64,000 nt of DNA, from positions 30,135,079 to 30,199,078 of the forward strand of contig NC_053114.1 in the NCBI RefSeq assembly GCF_010015445.1. Reading direction: 5' to 3'. The notes beneath the pieces were generated by a model. That model saw only the letters and a program-made list of their open reading frames with translations, had not been told where the DNA came from and did no database searches. The position numbers and the translations under genes are program-made. This DNA comes from Perca fluviatilis. Taxonomy: Eukaryota > Chordata > Actinopteri > Perciformes > Percidae. Below, piece by piece: positions 1 through 38,200 of this stretch (position 1 is its first letter; every line of letters begins with the position of its first letter).

Positions 1-768
1 TCTTTATTTAATTATGTAACAGGAATTCTTTTGTAATAAAATGGCATTTTCAACACACATATACTGTACATCATGTGCATACCACCAGAAGCATCTCCCA
101 CCAGACTGATCTTGTGTACCAGGCTGAGAAGTGTGGTACTGATCCTTGTATAAAAAAAAAAATCATGCTTCTTCTAATTTTACTTCCCAGCCTAACCTTA
201 AATCGCACAGAAAACACAGCACCTTTTCATTGCTATTCTATTATTAGGATCTGTCAACCAATTCCTCTCCTATATTTGGGATTTGGGAGTCTAACACGTT
301 TCATTTTAAGTCAAGTAAAGCCATGCCAGATCAAAGGTATTTCCTCTTTAAAAGCAAAGTGACCAGATCCTCATTTTGTTTCAGACAACATACAGTTCTA
401 AAACACTTTGATGAATTAGATGTTTCTTAACATTTACCATAATAGCACTCTCTCTTTTTTAGTTTATGCTGAGAACACATCTTTTCTGTCCTATAGTAAT
501 ATGTCTATATATAGTTGCTCTGCAATTGTTTTGGCAGACCTCAGACATCAAAGTACACATTGTTCCATTTTCAGCAGAAGATGGTAGTAAAATGTGACTC
601 ATTTTACATCAACTTAAAGGTCAGAAGAAACTGCATTTAAACAGTTTCAACTATTTTTGTTCAAATCTGATGAAGAGGGACAATTTGACCATGCAATTAG
701 TAGCACAGTTGGTAGAAATACATTTATGTGACTTCCCTTTAAGTTAGTCACAGGGGATGAATCAACAG

Positions 769-796
769 TGTGTGTGTGTGTGTGTGTGTTTTTTTT

Positions 797-877
<81 letters not shown>
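769..877. repeat. (TG)n microsatellite with internal T run
   Basis: Pure TG dinucleotide repeat interrupted once by a run of about 12 T. Confidence 0.95.
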
Positions 878-878
<1 letters not shown>

Positions 879-2699
879 GTTCTTTCAACATAATCAGTTA
901 CAGTTAGCAGATCACTGCCCTTAGGCCTGTGTAGAGGTCTTGCTGTGCATCATTTTCAAAAATTATTTCCTTAATGTACCAATCAGCAATATTAATTTTC
1001 ACATTCATCCTGCTTAGTGGCATTACAGTAAAATCTTCTCTGGCATCAGAATATATCTGGAATCTGAATATATCTGCACTTGGAAGCTAAATGTTTGTGA
1101 CCAATACACATCAATGGTAGTTTCAAAGCTATACTTTTTTGACTGCTTTAGGGAAGATAGTAGAGTCCAAAACAAACTCATACCAACAAGCCCCGGTATG
1201 CCCATTTATGAAGTTTTTATGGCTAATGTACCAAATTATTGCATGATATTATTTACACATCAAAGAGAAACAGAGCAACATGGACATCCCACTGCGGTCC
1301 TTTGTCTGGCTGACTGCTGAGAAGAATATCTACCGGTAGCTCCCCTAGGCTTGTCGGATGTGAACCTTTTTTCACCAGCCCCTCATTTACTGCATCACCC
1401 CACCATTTCACTCTGGACAGGTATTGTAAAATCGGCTAGTGTGAGCTTTTGAGCAGCCCACAGTCTTAGATAAGGGGGAGTCAACCATACACGCTGGAAA
1501 CAATGAGCTGAAAGTGGCTTGTAGCTATATACAGCTCCATAAATGGCAGTGGCAACATACAGTAGCCTCTCCATGTGTATCTACAGCAGGTCGTTATTCT
1601 CAACACACAGCCCATGTGGCTACTAATTATAGTTTGGCATTGAACGTTTCAGTGTGTCCAAATCAGAGCCAGGGATGGGTACCTCGCTCCTGACCTTTCT
1701 GTAGATCTGAGAGGCATCAGCTGTGAATAGCAGTAACAATGTCCTCAGTGACATTACCATTGGGATGTGAACAACATTTCACAGATCATGGAGCAAGACT
1801 GTCAAGTTGGGATCACTGCTACTGAGAAATGAAAGACGCCAAACTCTTAAAGTCTTAAATAAGTTGTTGTGGTCCGATATGACATCTTTTATTGAAAAGT
1901 TTTACCTTGCAATTTATCTTCCATCTCCAAATTCTCTCTCTCCTGTCTTGCTCTCTGGTTACTGTGTGTTATTATTGCGGGACTGTTCTCAAACCCAACC
2001 ACCTGAAGGTAGGGGGGAGCTACCACTGCCATGTTGACCATATGGCCAGCTTATTATGCACTGGCAGAGCATCTTAATGAGAGTCCACAACCTGACAGAG
2101 ACATCCTTTTGAGCCCACACCGACACAGATGCACGCAACACAGGCGCAATAACATGCAGGCACATGGCTTCGTAGATCCAAACACACACATATGGAAAAG
2201 ACTGGTACAAATGTACACACACATGAAGTATGTACACAAACTCCTTTCACACACACTGCTGAAAACTGTGAAAAATCTTTCAAGCATAGACAGTGGCTAA
2301 AATCAAAGCTCTGTACTGACACCCAGTGGTAACACACTAAATTTGTCCTGGCCAACAAGGTCAGCAATTGACACAAACGTTTGTGCAGGTGCAATTGTTA
2401 ATGCTTATATAGCCAAAATGCTGTATTACATGTAAGAATGGTGTACAGCCCGCAAGAAAAGGTCCTGACCATGTTTACAAAAGGTGACGTCAATGTTGAA
2501 TGCTATGGCAAACAAGCCTGTTTACATTAACTGTGAAACCAAAAAACTGTGATCAGGTTAGGTTATAAAACAACAACAATAAGATGAACAGAGTACTGGT
2601 TCCCATGGTGTTGGTTGAGTCATAAGCTTTACAACCAGAATGAGATAAAGAAAAGATCAAACTTGCCAGCTCATGCTTCCATGGGGTCATTGCTCATCA

Positions 2700-2890
2700 A
2701 CCCTAAAAATAAAATTTCATATGGCGCGCAACCCATGTACTAAGGCTGAGTCCTTATCACAGCAGCCCGGGGTCGATTCTGACCTGCGGCACCTTTTGCT
2801 GCATGTCGTCCATGCTCTCTCTCTCTCTCTCTCTCTCCAAATCTCAAGCTGCGCTATCAAATAAAGGTGAAAAAGGCCCCTCAAAAGACC
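2700..2890 (+). mobile_element. Decayed tRNA-derived SINE with internal (CT)n
   Basis: The block GGTCGATTCTGACCTG (2771-2786) resembles a Pol III B box, and the phrase TTTGCTGCATGTC that follows also occurs in the better preserved SINE at 11278-11484. A (CT)n run at 2811-2836 and the tail AAATAAAGG complete it. The A box is not recognisable. Confidence 0.6.
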
Positions 2891-3121
2891 CAACAATTTC
2901 ATATATACACCAGTACAAAACAGTATCTTGGAGTCATATATAGGTATGGCATTATATCATAAGGAATGTTTTGTATATAACTGATGTACTCATGGAATAA
3001 AACGGATGCAGCATTTATGTGAGACCCCCAAACACAACACCAGTGCACTCTCCATAAAGCATTTCCATTGCCCAGGTTTATCCTTAGTATAGAAAACTAA
3101 GATAGGTGTTGGCCTAAGTTA

Positions 3122-3150
3122 AAGAGAGAGAGAGAGAGAGAGAGAGAGAG
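3122..3150. repeat. (GA)n microsatellite
   Basis: Pure GA dinucleotide repeat of about 29 bases. Confidence 0.95.
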
Positions 3151-3468
3151 CACAGTGTGGTAAAAGCAGTTGTGTGAAGTACTGGAAATAGTCTGGAGTC
3201 CACGTTTGTGTGTTCCAGTGTAAATGATCCTTGTATGTTTTTATTGCCACTCATAAAAACTGGATATATGACTTGAAATTTCCAGTCACTGACAAACTTT
3301 GATTAGTGATTATCGCGCGCACACGCACGCACAAAAATCACGTACCTTGTTCATGTTGGGTGGTTACGGTATCTTATGCTCATGGTTACCTTTCAATATT
3401 GGTCAAACTCACACACACACACTTTCTGGTTTACATAGCTTTCATAAACTACGATCATCAGAACGCAA

Positions 3469-3487
3469 GCACGCACGCATGCGCGCA

Positions 3488-3554
<67 letters not shown>
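3469..3554. repeat. Alternating purine-pyrimidine tract, (GC)/(AC)n
   Basis: An uninterrupted alternation of purine and pyrimidine over about 86 bases: first a GC/AT-alternating block with several GCGC groups, then (AC)n. Such tracts are the classical Z-DNA-prone type. Confidence 0.9.
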
Positions 3555-3556
<2 letters not shown>

Positions 3557-3839
3557 GAGGGGGCTGGATCTGACTGTATATGGGTGTCCCTTTCATGAAC
3601 TAGTGATAACGCAGACAACTAGATGAGGACGAACGACTGAGACTTTGACACAGTCGGTTTCCAGTCGACTCAACAATTACAAACTTTTCAAAATGAGAGC
3701 AAATTAAAAATACATTTATGGGATTTCACATAATTTCAATATACTTTGAATGACTGGAACCTCTTTCCTGCAGATAAAAGTTTGCTGATATTTGAGTTTG
3801 GAAAAAATAATATTGTGACTTGGAGGTGAACTGAAAGTA

Positions 3840-4120
3840 GAGCTTCTGTGGGGATTGCTGAAGACTTGAGGAGAAAATCTAATCAACAGAATAATTAAAC
3901 ATAACAAGGTAAGATTTATCATATACTAACACGTTTTCTTATATTTAAACATGATTTAATGAGATCAATGCTGACCATAACATACATAACACAACTTGTA
4001 TGTTTTACTTTTAAAATACATACTGTATCTGTCTGAAAAAAAACTCTGAACTTTTAATATTTTTCCTCTTAGACACAGACTCTACATTGGCCACCATAAG
4101 GAGTACGGAGGATAAGCAAG
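3840..4120 (+). other. chs1: Possible 5' untranslated exons of chs1
   Basis: A good acceptor (a pyrimidine tract ending in AG at about 4073) opens the segment 4074-4120 directly before the proposed start codon. Upstream, a strong donor (AAG followed by GTAAGA at about 3908) could close a noncoding exon. No TATA box or CpG island is obvious. This is an inference from splice-site shape only. Confidence 0.35.
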
Positions 4121-30002
<25,882 letters not shown>

Positions 30003-31732
30003 TCCATAACAACCAACTGTAACCAGTACAACCTAACAACCAGCACTTATTTGGATCACCAGCAGGCCTCTCACCATCTAAGGGCTGCCAATCAAATACT
30101 TATTTTCCAGCTTTCACAATTTCCCAAATACAGTACATTTTAATGATTGAACGGTATAGAGGGCATCTTGTCACACAGTCTTTGTAGACAGGCTATGTAT
30201 TAATCTTGATGTCACAGGAAATCATCTCGTTTTCAGCTATTCAGCAGCAGGTGTTTTAGCTCCAAGCTAGTGAGATTTGAGTAGCACAAAGAAAACCAGT
30301 TATAACCAATCCAATACGCTTTGTTTTACAATTGATAATGAGGAATTATTAAGATGTTAGTTCTTGTTTTTACACTATGGGATCTCAGGTAGTATTGTCT
30401 TTAATGATCAAGCATTTTATTTAATGCATTTGCTCTAAGGACTTGTATTTATTGTATTTGAAGTGTGGTTAAATGCACCGGGTCCACAGAGTAAATGAAT
30501 GTCCTTATCCAAATCAGGGTCAGCACGTTGGTCCAATGGTTAGCACTGTGGCCTCACAGCAAAATGGTACCGGATTCAACCCTTGGTCATCCCGGGCCTT
30601 TCTGTGTGGAGTTTGCATGTTCTCCCTTGTGTCTGCGTGGGGTTTTCTCCGGGTGCTCCGGTTTCCCCCACCACTAAAAACATGTTCCCCTCCTTCTCAC
30701 TTAATTGGAAGTCGCTTTGGATAAAAGCATCAGCTGAATGTCATGTAACGTAATGTAAAAAGTGTTATGTTGTCCAGACTGCACATCCCATCGGAAACTA
30801 TTTCTAAAAAATCCTTAAAGATACACTTCACATTTAATCACATAAATTATCAAAAGGTGTGCAGAAAAATCGGTTAATTGGTGATTGTTCCTGATTGCCC
30901 ACCTGTATTAAAATCATTTCTTAATCAGAAGGAAGTAGATATTGATGGAAGGAAATCATTTTCATTTGTCCAAGAAAAATGAATATCTGAGCTCCTTGTC
31001 TAGTAGGATCCTTGTTAAGTTAGAAAGTCAAATACAAAAAGCAGTACCTTCCTTTTAAGATTTTTTTTAATGTGATATTTGAACTTGAAATATTGTAAGA
31101 AATACTTTTAACATTTTATTGTTAACCCCCATTATTTATATTATGAATAGTTTCTGGTGTCATTTACACTGTGTTTTCTTTTTAATATTGTGTTAAGATT
31201 GCATCAGTGTAAATATGTATACCACTTGTAACAATGCACTTTATAAAGGGTTAGAATATTGTAAACTCCCTGGAAAACTACTGAATTGATTAACATAATG
31301 GGTGGACAATCTCTTTGTAAACTACATTTGTCAGAAATATATATCATAATCAGCAGCTGATATTCACCTTCTCATCCCATTACATGAGTAAAAAGTATAT
31401 TTTATGTCCTTTGAATGGATGCAGAAATTTAATTTGGTTCCATGTTTTTTTTTCTTCTAATTGACAGACTTGGTCAAAAAATAAATGACATCAGGAATCC
31501 GACCACAGCTTATAGTTCTCAGTTTGGTGTTCTTTCCTGGTAGTCTCAACTTTACAACACTGACTTGTTAGTGATCCATTCACGCACTTAAGACTAAATC
31601 TTCTAGAAGGCCAGGTGAAATGAAAAAGTTAATTACCACATAACCGTAAAAGCTGCTGACATTGTAATGTATACTTTAAAACATTTGTGCTTGTATATAT
31701 ATGCTTATTTAGCACCCCTTTAAAAGAATAAA
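30003..31732 (+). other. chs1: chs1 3' untranslated region with poly(A) signals
   Basis: Non-coding sequence after the chs1 stop. AATAAA hexamers lie at 31480-31485 and 31727-31732; the latter sits just before a T-rich stretch and the end of the convergent ddx21 gene. A SINE-like repeat at about 30517-30755 lies inside. The exact cleavage site cannot be fixed from sequence alone. Confidence 0.5.
30517..30755 (+). mobile_element. tRNA-like SINE in the chs1 3' UTR
   Basis: The head contains GGTCCAATGGTTAGCAC (A-box-like) and GGATTCAACCC (B-box-like, 30572-30582). The body has CTGTGTGGAGTTTGCATGTT and GTCGCTTTGGATAAAAGC, phrases typical of a widespread teleost SINE. Sense orientation. Confidence 0.65.
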
Positions 31733-31755
31733 ACACAACCTGAGTTGACCTTTTT

Positions 31756-32201
31756 TTTAATTAGTCTTTACATTCAAATGAATGGAAGCACTAGGCACAG
31801 TTATTAAATAGAGGCAATTGCAACGCAATCATCCAATACATCTTTGGGGACAGAGGTTTGAGCAGAGGGTAAGGCAGCCATCGGACACTGAGCACAACTT
31901 TAAAGGTTAACACCCGTTTCATCACTGTTCTCATTGTGTGCAGAGCAGAAACAATTACTGTGTCACCTAAAAGAAGCACACATCAGGCCTTTAAATATGG
32001 CTGCCAGTGGTCAGGTCTTAATATACTGTACACAGAAAACCTGATCTTAAACCAGTAGGAAATGGCTAATTGGACATAAATCCAACTTATCAGATAACAT
32101 GCAATTGGTCATTTCATGTACTGTATATGAAACTCGAATATGTAAGAGTTTACAATTCAGCCTATGGAGACAGATTATAAGCCAGCCCACAGGTTGGCAC
32201 T
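31756..32201 (-). other. ddx21: ddx21 3' untranslated region
   Basis: Sequence after the ddx21 stop on the minus strand. A minus-strand ATTAAA lies at 31761-31756, about 25 bases from the last plus-strand AATAAA of chs1, so the two convergent transcripts probably end almost on top of each other. Confidence 0.45.
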
Positions 32202-35200
32202 TCAATAATCAAAAGCTTGACTGAAGTTGCGTTTGTGTCCTCCTCTGTTGCTATAGCCACCACCGCCGCCACCATTCCGGAACCCGTTACTACGGCCACC
32301 ATTTCCCCCAAAGCTCCGCCCCCTTCCACCTCTGAACCCTCCTCCTCTATCGCCGCGGCTACCACCGCCAAAGCCTCTGTCGCCACGGTTACTGAACTGC
32401 TTCTCCTCCAGCTCTGGGAGCTCGGTGGCTACAGTCAGTTGCCAACGGCGACCGTCCTTCCAGCTGTCCTGTTGAAGGATCAAGTGGGGTGAAAAGGATG
32501 TTAGCAGGACTGCCACAGTCTGTCAACTACAACAAGAAACACTGTAAAAACTATTGATATTTTACTTTGGATTATTTATCGTCACAAATTTAATCTTGAA
32601 GACACTAAACAGTCCACCCCGCATCTTGACCAGATGCGAGTTTTTGCGGTTGTTCTCACCTGAATCTCCTTGACTTTGTCAGCTGGGACATCAAAACAAA
32701 CTCCCTGTTATAAACACAACAAAGGTGAGATGGTGAGCGTTTCTGTGTCACTATCTTTTTGAGAGGAGTCAGTCTATGTACGTACCTGCTGTGCTATCAG
32801 AATAAGAGCCATTTTCCATTTGCTAAGTCTATTAGTCTATTCCAAGTGAGATCTAACGAAGGTACTCTTTTTTTTTTTTTTTTTTTTTGTCATCTGAGCC
32901 AATTATTTGTGGCCTCCATGCTCAACTTTATAACTGTATACACCAAATCAACTGTTCCTAGTACAGAGATTACTCAAACACCTATTCTTAACCTTAAAAG
33001 TAGAATCTGACAAGCTGAAGTTTCACAATGACTTCCACACTAGACTACAAAAACAGGAAATATAATATAATTTCTTAAAACACGTTTATAAAGCTCAGCA
33101 GCACATATGTACATATTTGTGTGTTTACATCAGGGGTTCATGCATAGAGTGTATAAGTGAAGCCAAATGTATTGATTGCCCCCTGGTGGCCAGCTGCAGT
33201 ATAGGTCATAAATCCCCACCCCTCCATGTTATGGATTGGACATGGGCCAAACTTAAAAATCTAAGTACACGTCAAATACATTTTTCCCCAAAAATAGTTC
33301 CTGTCATTTTAGATGTTTGTTCAAGTGTTCATTTTTCTGATAGGTTTCTTTTTTTTTTATTAGTTATTTGATGCTATAAAAATGGGGCGAAACGTCATGA
33401 TTGACAGCTGTGATTGAGTCGTGATTGGTCGGGCGGGTGTATGGGGAGGACCGCCAGATCACTACTGCACAGACTCTAGCTGGCGGCAGCGCCCGTATCC
33501 AGGACATTTTGGCTTCACTTTTGTACAGTGGGAGGAAGTGGAGACACGTCGTCCATATTTATTTACAGTCTATGGTTTACATACCGTTTTGCCTTTGAGG
33601 AAGGTCATTCTCTGAATGTGGTTCTCAAACTCTTCTCCAAGTTGTTCTTTGATGCATTTCCAGGCGTAACCCAGATTATGCATCTCCTGAGAACACACCA
33701 TCTGCACAGTGGTGTAACCCTGCAAAAGCAAACAGAAACATAAAGGCCCCGACACACCAACCCTATAATTGGCCGTCGGACAGTCTGGCGAGGTCAGTGA
33801 CTCCAGTCTGTTCGGTGTGTTCCGCGCCGTCATCCGTTGGAGGGGCCGTCGGCCTTCATTTGAGCCGATTTGACATGTTGAATCGGAAGGCGGGCAGTCG
33901 GACTCAATGGCCAATCTGATCGGTGGAGCGCTAACCCGGAAATGACGAGCGGGATGAGCCTGACTAAAGCCTCTCAAAATCTGACGAAAATCTTTTAAAA
34001 CTGACCTTTGTCGATCTGAAATTAAGACAGATTCAGCAACTGCATGGCCCATTTCTCGCTTAAAATGTTTTCAGAAACACGTCTCGGTGAACTATCTTCG
34101 TAAAATATGAGATCGTATTCACAATGAAGCCGCCATTATGCCCGGTTGTAAAATCCAGGAGCAGCCAGACCCACGTGACGCGTTCGTCCAATCAGCTGCC
34201 GGTTTTCATTTTTTGGGCGACAATACAGATTAGCACCGCCTGCTGTTATGGAGACGTATTCAGTATTGTGCACGCGCAGAACGTATGCTCAAGTCAGCGT
34301 CGCTTCGGTGTCAATGACTTTGTGGTTTACAGCACCTAAAAGCACAAAAATTCATGATGGAATCTAAATGGAGAACAAGTGTAACATTAAGTGTGGAACA
34401 GGGATAACCTGTGTGTGTAAACAAACATGAGGTTACCTGTCTGGCAATGCTTTCAGGGTGAGCAGTGGCCGCTGTTATACAGTACTGTGTCCAGATTTGT
34501 TGCTATACTTTATGAGTGTGTGTGTATGTATAACTTTTTGTGTCTTTTGTTCTGGGTTTCTACTTCCTTTTTTCTTAACTTATTAGCGTGTAATGTAAAG
34601 GTGGTTTATGACGAGAATAAAAACCAAACTTACAGCATCAGAGTTGAGCAGTGACCTCTGCTCTAGACTTGTGGCTCCAGAAATATGTGCCAGGGCAGCA
34701 GCTAGTGCATCGACTGCTCCTCTCTCCTCAATCAGCTTCTCAGCTGACGCTCTGAAGTACCCGATGGCTGCAGCTGGAACAGAGTCCAGAAACCTGGACA
34801 CAATACAGAAACAAAATCATAACAATCCGACACTTTGCTTACTGTAGGGAAATTAGTTTCACATTGAGCGGTATCATCTCATATGACCTACCTGACAGCA
34901 TCCTTGCTTGATGACTTGATGATATCGTTGGCGGTGGGGACACCAACTCTTCTGAATGTGATACCCTGGAATAAATAAGGTCAAATGTATTTACTGTAGG
35001 TTGATGTTCAATATAGAAACATTTGAAGTAGTCACACAGGTTGAATAGATAATAAAATGTGCAATTTTACACACTATTTCCGACTGCTAATGTGGCTTTC
35101 GTTCTTAATGTCCATGTAGCACAGCGGCCCATTCCTCAACTCTTGCCTTTCTCATAAAACATTCTCACTCCTCTTCTTTTCTAACCACTATTTATTCACC

Positions 35201-38200
35201 CCTTTCTTCTTGTTCATTCCCATCCCATGTGTAGCACAGATGTCATTGAAAGCAATGTTTCATATTTTCACATAACTCCTCAAAAGACTAAAGTTGCCGC
35301 TCTTTTTTGCCCCACTTTCTTCTTATACTTCGACTGAATTTAAAAAGGGCACGTACTGCTTTGTTTTCCACGTAGCGCAGCTGGTCCTCCTCTTTCCTCT
35401 GGTAGAAACAGATGCAGACTCCAGTCCTGCCTGCCCTGCCCGTACGTCCTGAACGATGGATGTATGACTCCACATCCTGACACCAACCACAGACACAGAA
35501 ACATTTTGAGAAAAACGAAATGTGACAGGCCTTTATGATTCATATTTTATGCAACACTGTTTACGACAAAGTGTGCAGTACCTTCATCCCCCAAGTTTAT
35601 TTCACTATTTTTAATTGATCAACCAGTGCACATAAGTGTACTGCACCAATATCCATTTTCAATTCAATTCAGTGTGCAAATGCCAATTTATTTACATGTA
35701 TTGTCTTATGTGAATGGAATCTGAACCTTAAAATCTGAACATATTTATGAATCTAAAACATAACATCTACACAGCAACGAAATAGCACGTCCAATAAACG
35801 CCAAGATATACTCTCATGTGGTGAAATTCTTGTTGAACACTGGCAACGCATCACACCTTGGGTGGAGAACACTGGACCACCAGGTCGACTTCAGGGATGT
35901 CTAATCCACGGGCTGCAACATTGGTGGCAACCAGAACCTCAAAACCCCCATTCCTGAAGCCCTTCAGCGTAATCTCTCTCTGTTTCTGAGGAATATCACC
36001 ATGGAGGGACTGGGTGCTCTGATAACATACAGACAAAATGAAATAAGAAATGAACACCACACATTCTTTTTCTAATGGTATTGTTGAAGTGACACATTAA
36101 ACACTCAAAAATAAAAGCAGAACAACATAGGTTTTAACCCAACAGCACTGGTTTTGCCTTATCACACAGTTCAAGATGTAATGTATTGCCGCCGTTATGA
36201 ATTGGCTATTAATAAACTGTTAACATATGTTAAGTGTGGGTGCGTCTACCTGTTTGATGGATGCATTAAGGGAAAGTTCATTGGCCTCTTTCTTTGTCTC
36301 GCAGAACACGATGGTTCTGCCATGGCTGCCGCTGTAAACCTGGATCACATCTCCGATCACGGCTGCACGCTGTGACCAGTGGCACGCTATGGCCAGATGC
36401 TACAGAGGAAATGACAGCGAGAAACAGAAGGAGAGGAAAAAACCAGGGAGGACAGACATTTTCATGAATCCAGCTGGCAGATTTTTAACTTGTCCTCGAT
36501 TACAATTTCACTGATGTTCATGATGATAAATACTGCAGTTTTTTCTCCAAACGAACTTCCTGGATTATCCTGATGGAGATACTGTATATGCGAGTGTATT
36601 TTTCTGTCTCAATTACGATAACTGCCCTGCTTATAGGCAACTTTGAGAGATCTAAGAGAGCTGTAACTCTTGTTAAATTGCACCCATCACCTCTGCCAAC
36701 ACACACACTTACTTCTACAGTTGTTGCAGCTTTCTGTGTTTTCTTGCCAATCAGATCAACATGTTTGCACTCTGGTCTCATGTATTTCTTGGCAACCTCG
36801 TAGACCCAGGGGGGGCAGGTGGCCGAAAACAGAAGAGTCTGTGGGTTGGAGTCAGAGTCTGGAGAAGAGCACAAGCACACATTCCTATACCAATCTTTGA
36901 ATCTACTTCCACATATGATACACACACCAGAATGTTAACACTCCACCCTATACACATTGAAAACAACAACACCTATAGATCTTCGACCCGAAATAAGTGT
37001 CAGTTAACACTTTCAAAAACATACACACCAAATTACTTTAATTACCTTTCTGATATGATGAAGACAAAATCTCTTCAACCTGTTCTGCAAATCCCATGTC
37101 CAACATTTGGTCTACCTCATCCAGAACAACATGTTTCAGTTTAGAGAGGTCCAGTTTATTGTTCTGGAGGTGGTCTTTGATGCGACCAGGGGTGCCGACC
37201 AAAATATCGATACCGTTACGGATAGCTTCGACTAGACAAGAGTAGAGGAGTGGAAAGATATTTTATTTTAATGAATTAAAGTTGTTAAAACAGAACACAG
37301 AAACCACATTAAAAAAATTATATATATTTAAATAACATAAAACATAAAGAACCCATCAATGAAAATAAATTGACTATTTCAATGATTTGAACTATTTCAG
37401 AATTACTTTTATTTAAAGGGAAACGCCACCGTTTGTTGAAATAGGGCTTGTCACGATCCCCCCTAGCTGTAGATAGGTGGGCAAACGCACTTTGTGTGCA
37501 TGCAATGTTTTAGTCCGGTGCAACACCGGCAGCGCCACCGCTAGTTAGCTTAGCGTAGCGAATGGAATCCTATGTTGCCGGTTAGCATGTTGTGAGTAAA
37601 AGTGAGCCAACAAAAAAAACAACAACAACAACAACCTAATTACTTGCAGTGAGACAAAACATGCGTTGGCCCACCTATCTACAGCTAGGAAGACCGTGAT
37701 AAGCCCTATTTCAACAAAAGGTGGCATATCCCTTTAACAGATATTTATGTGTTTGCACAAGACTTACGCTGTGGATTGTATGAGCTGCCTCCATAGAAAC
37801 AGGTGAGAGCCAGTTTCTTGGTGATGTCTTTAAAGTCCTTTGCAACCTGGATAGCTAACTCTCTGGTTGGCGTTAACACCAGTATCTACAGACAGACAGG
37901 AACGAGACTAAGTCGTACAACAAACATACTCAGAGAACAAACTGATACTGGGACTCTGACTGATGCTAGTTTTAAGCTATCGGTGTGAAAGTGTATGAGT
38001 GTGCACCTTGGGAGCGCGGCCTCTGGCAAACTGCACTGTCTCCCTCTGGAGCTTCTCCACCAAAGGGATGGCAAATGAAAAAGTCTTTCCCGTTCCTGTT
38101 CGGGCTTGGGCAATTACGTCCTCTCCATCGTATACAGAATTAAATGTCTTCACCTGAATGTCAAACAGGTAAGAGACTCCACGAGCTGAGAGAAAAAAAT

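Larger units (their letters stand above)
1..3839. other. Intergenic region left of chs1, no gene recognised
   Basis: No ORF or exon chain with family resemblance was found. The extreme left starts with a T-rich stretch containing minus-strand AATAAA (about 1-10), so the left kilobases could be the 3' UTR of a minus-strand gene lying outside the window. That is a guess. Simple repeats and a decayed SINE are listed separately. Confidence 0.4.

Noticed and set aside
1..400. A 95-codon ORF at the left edge
   Set aside because: No family resemblance, no splice context and low-complexity composition; the area looks like untranslated or intergenic DNA.
32217..32492. Plus-strand ORF rich in Thr/Ala/Ser
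   Set aside because: Antisense shadow of the ddx21 RGG tail exon.
33570..34052. A 160-codon minus-strand ORF
   Set aside because: Only 33585-33719 is real (ddx21 exon 14, GUCT region); the rest is read-through into intronic repeat sequence.
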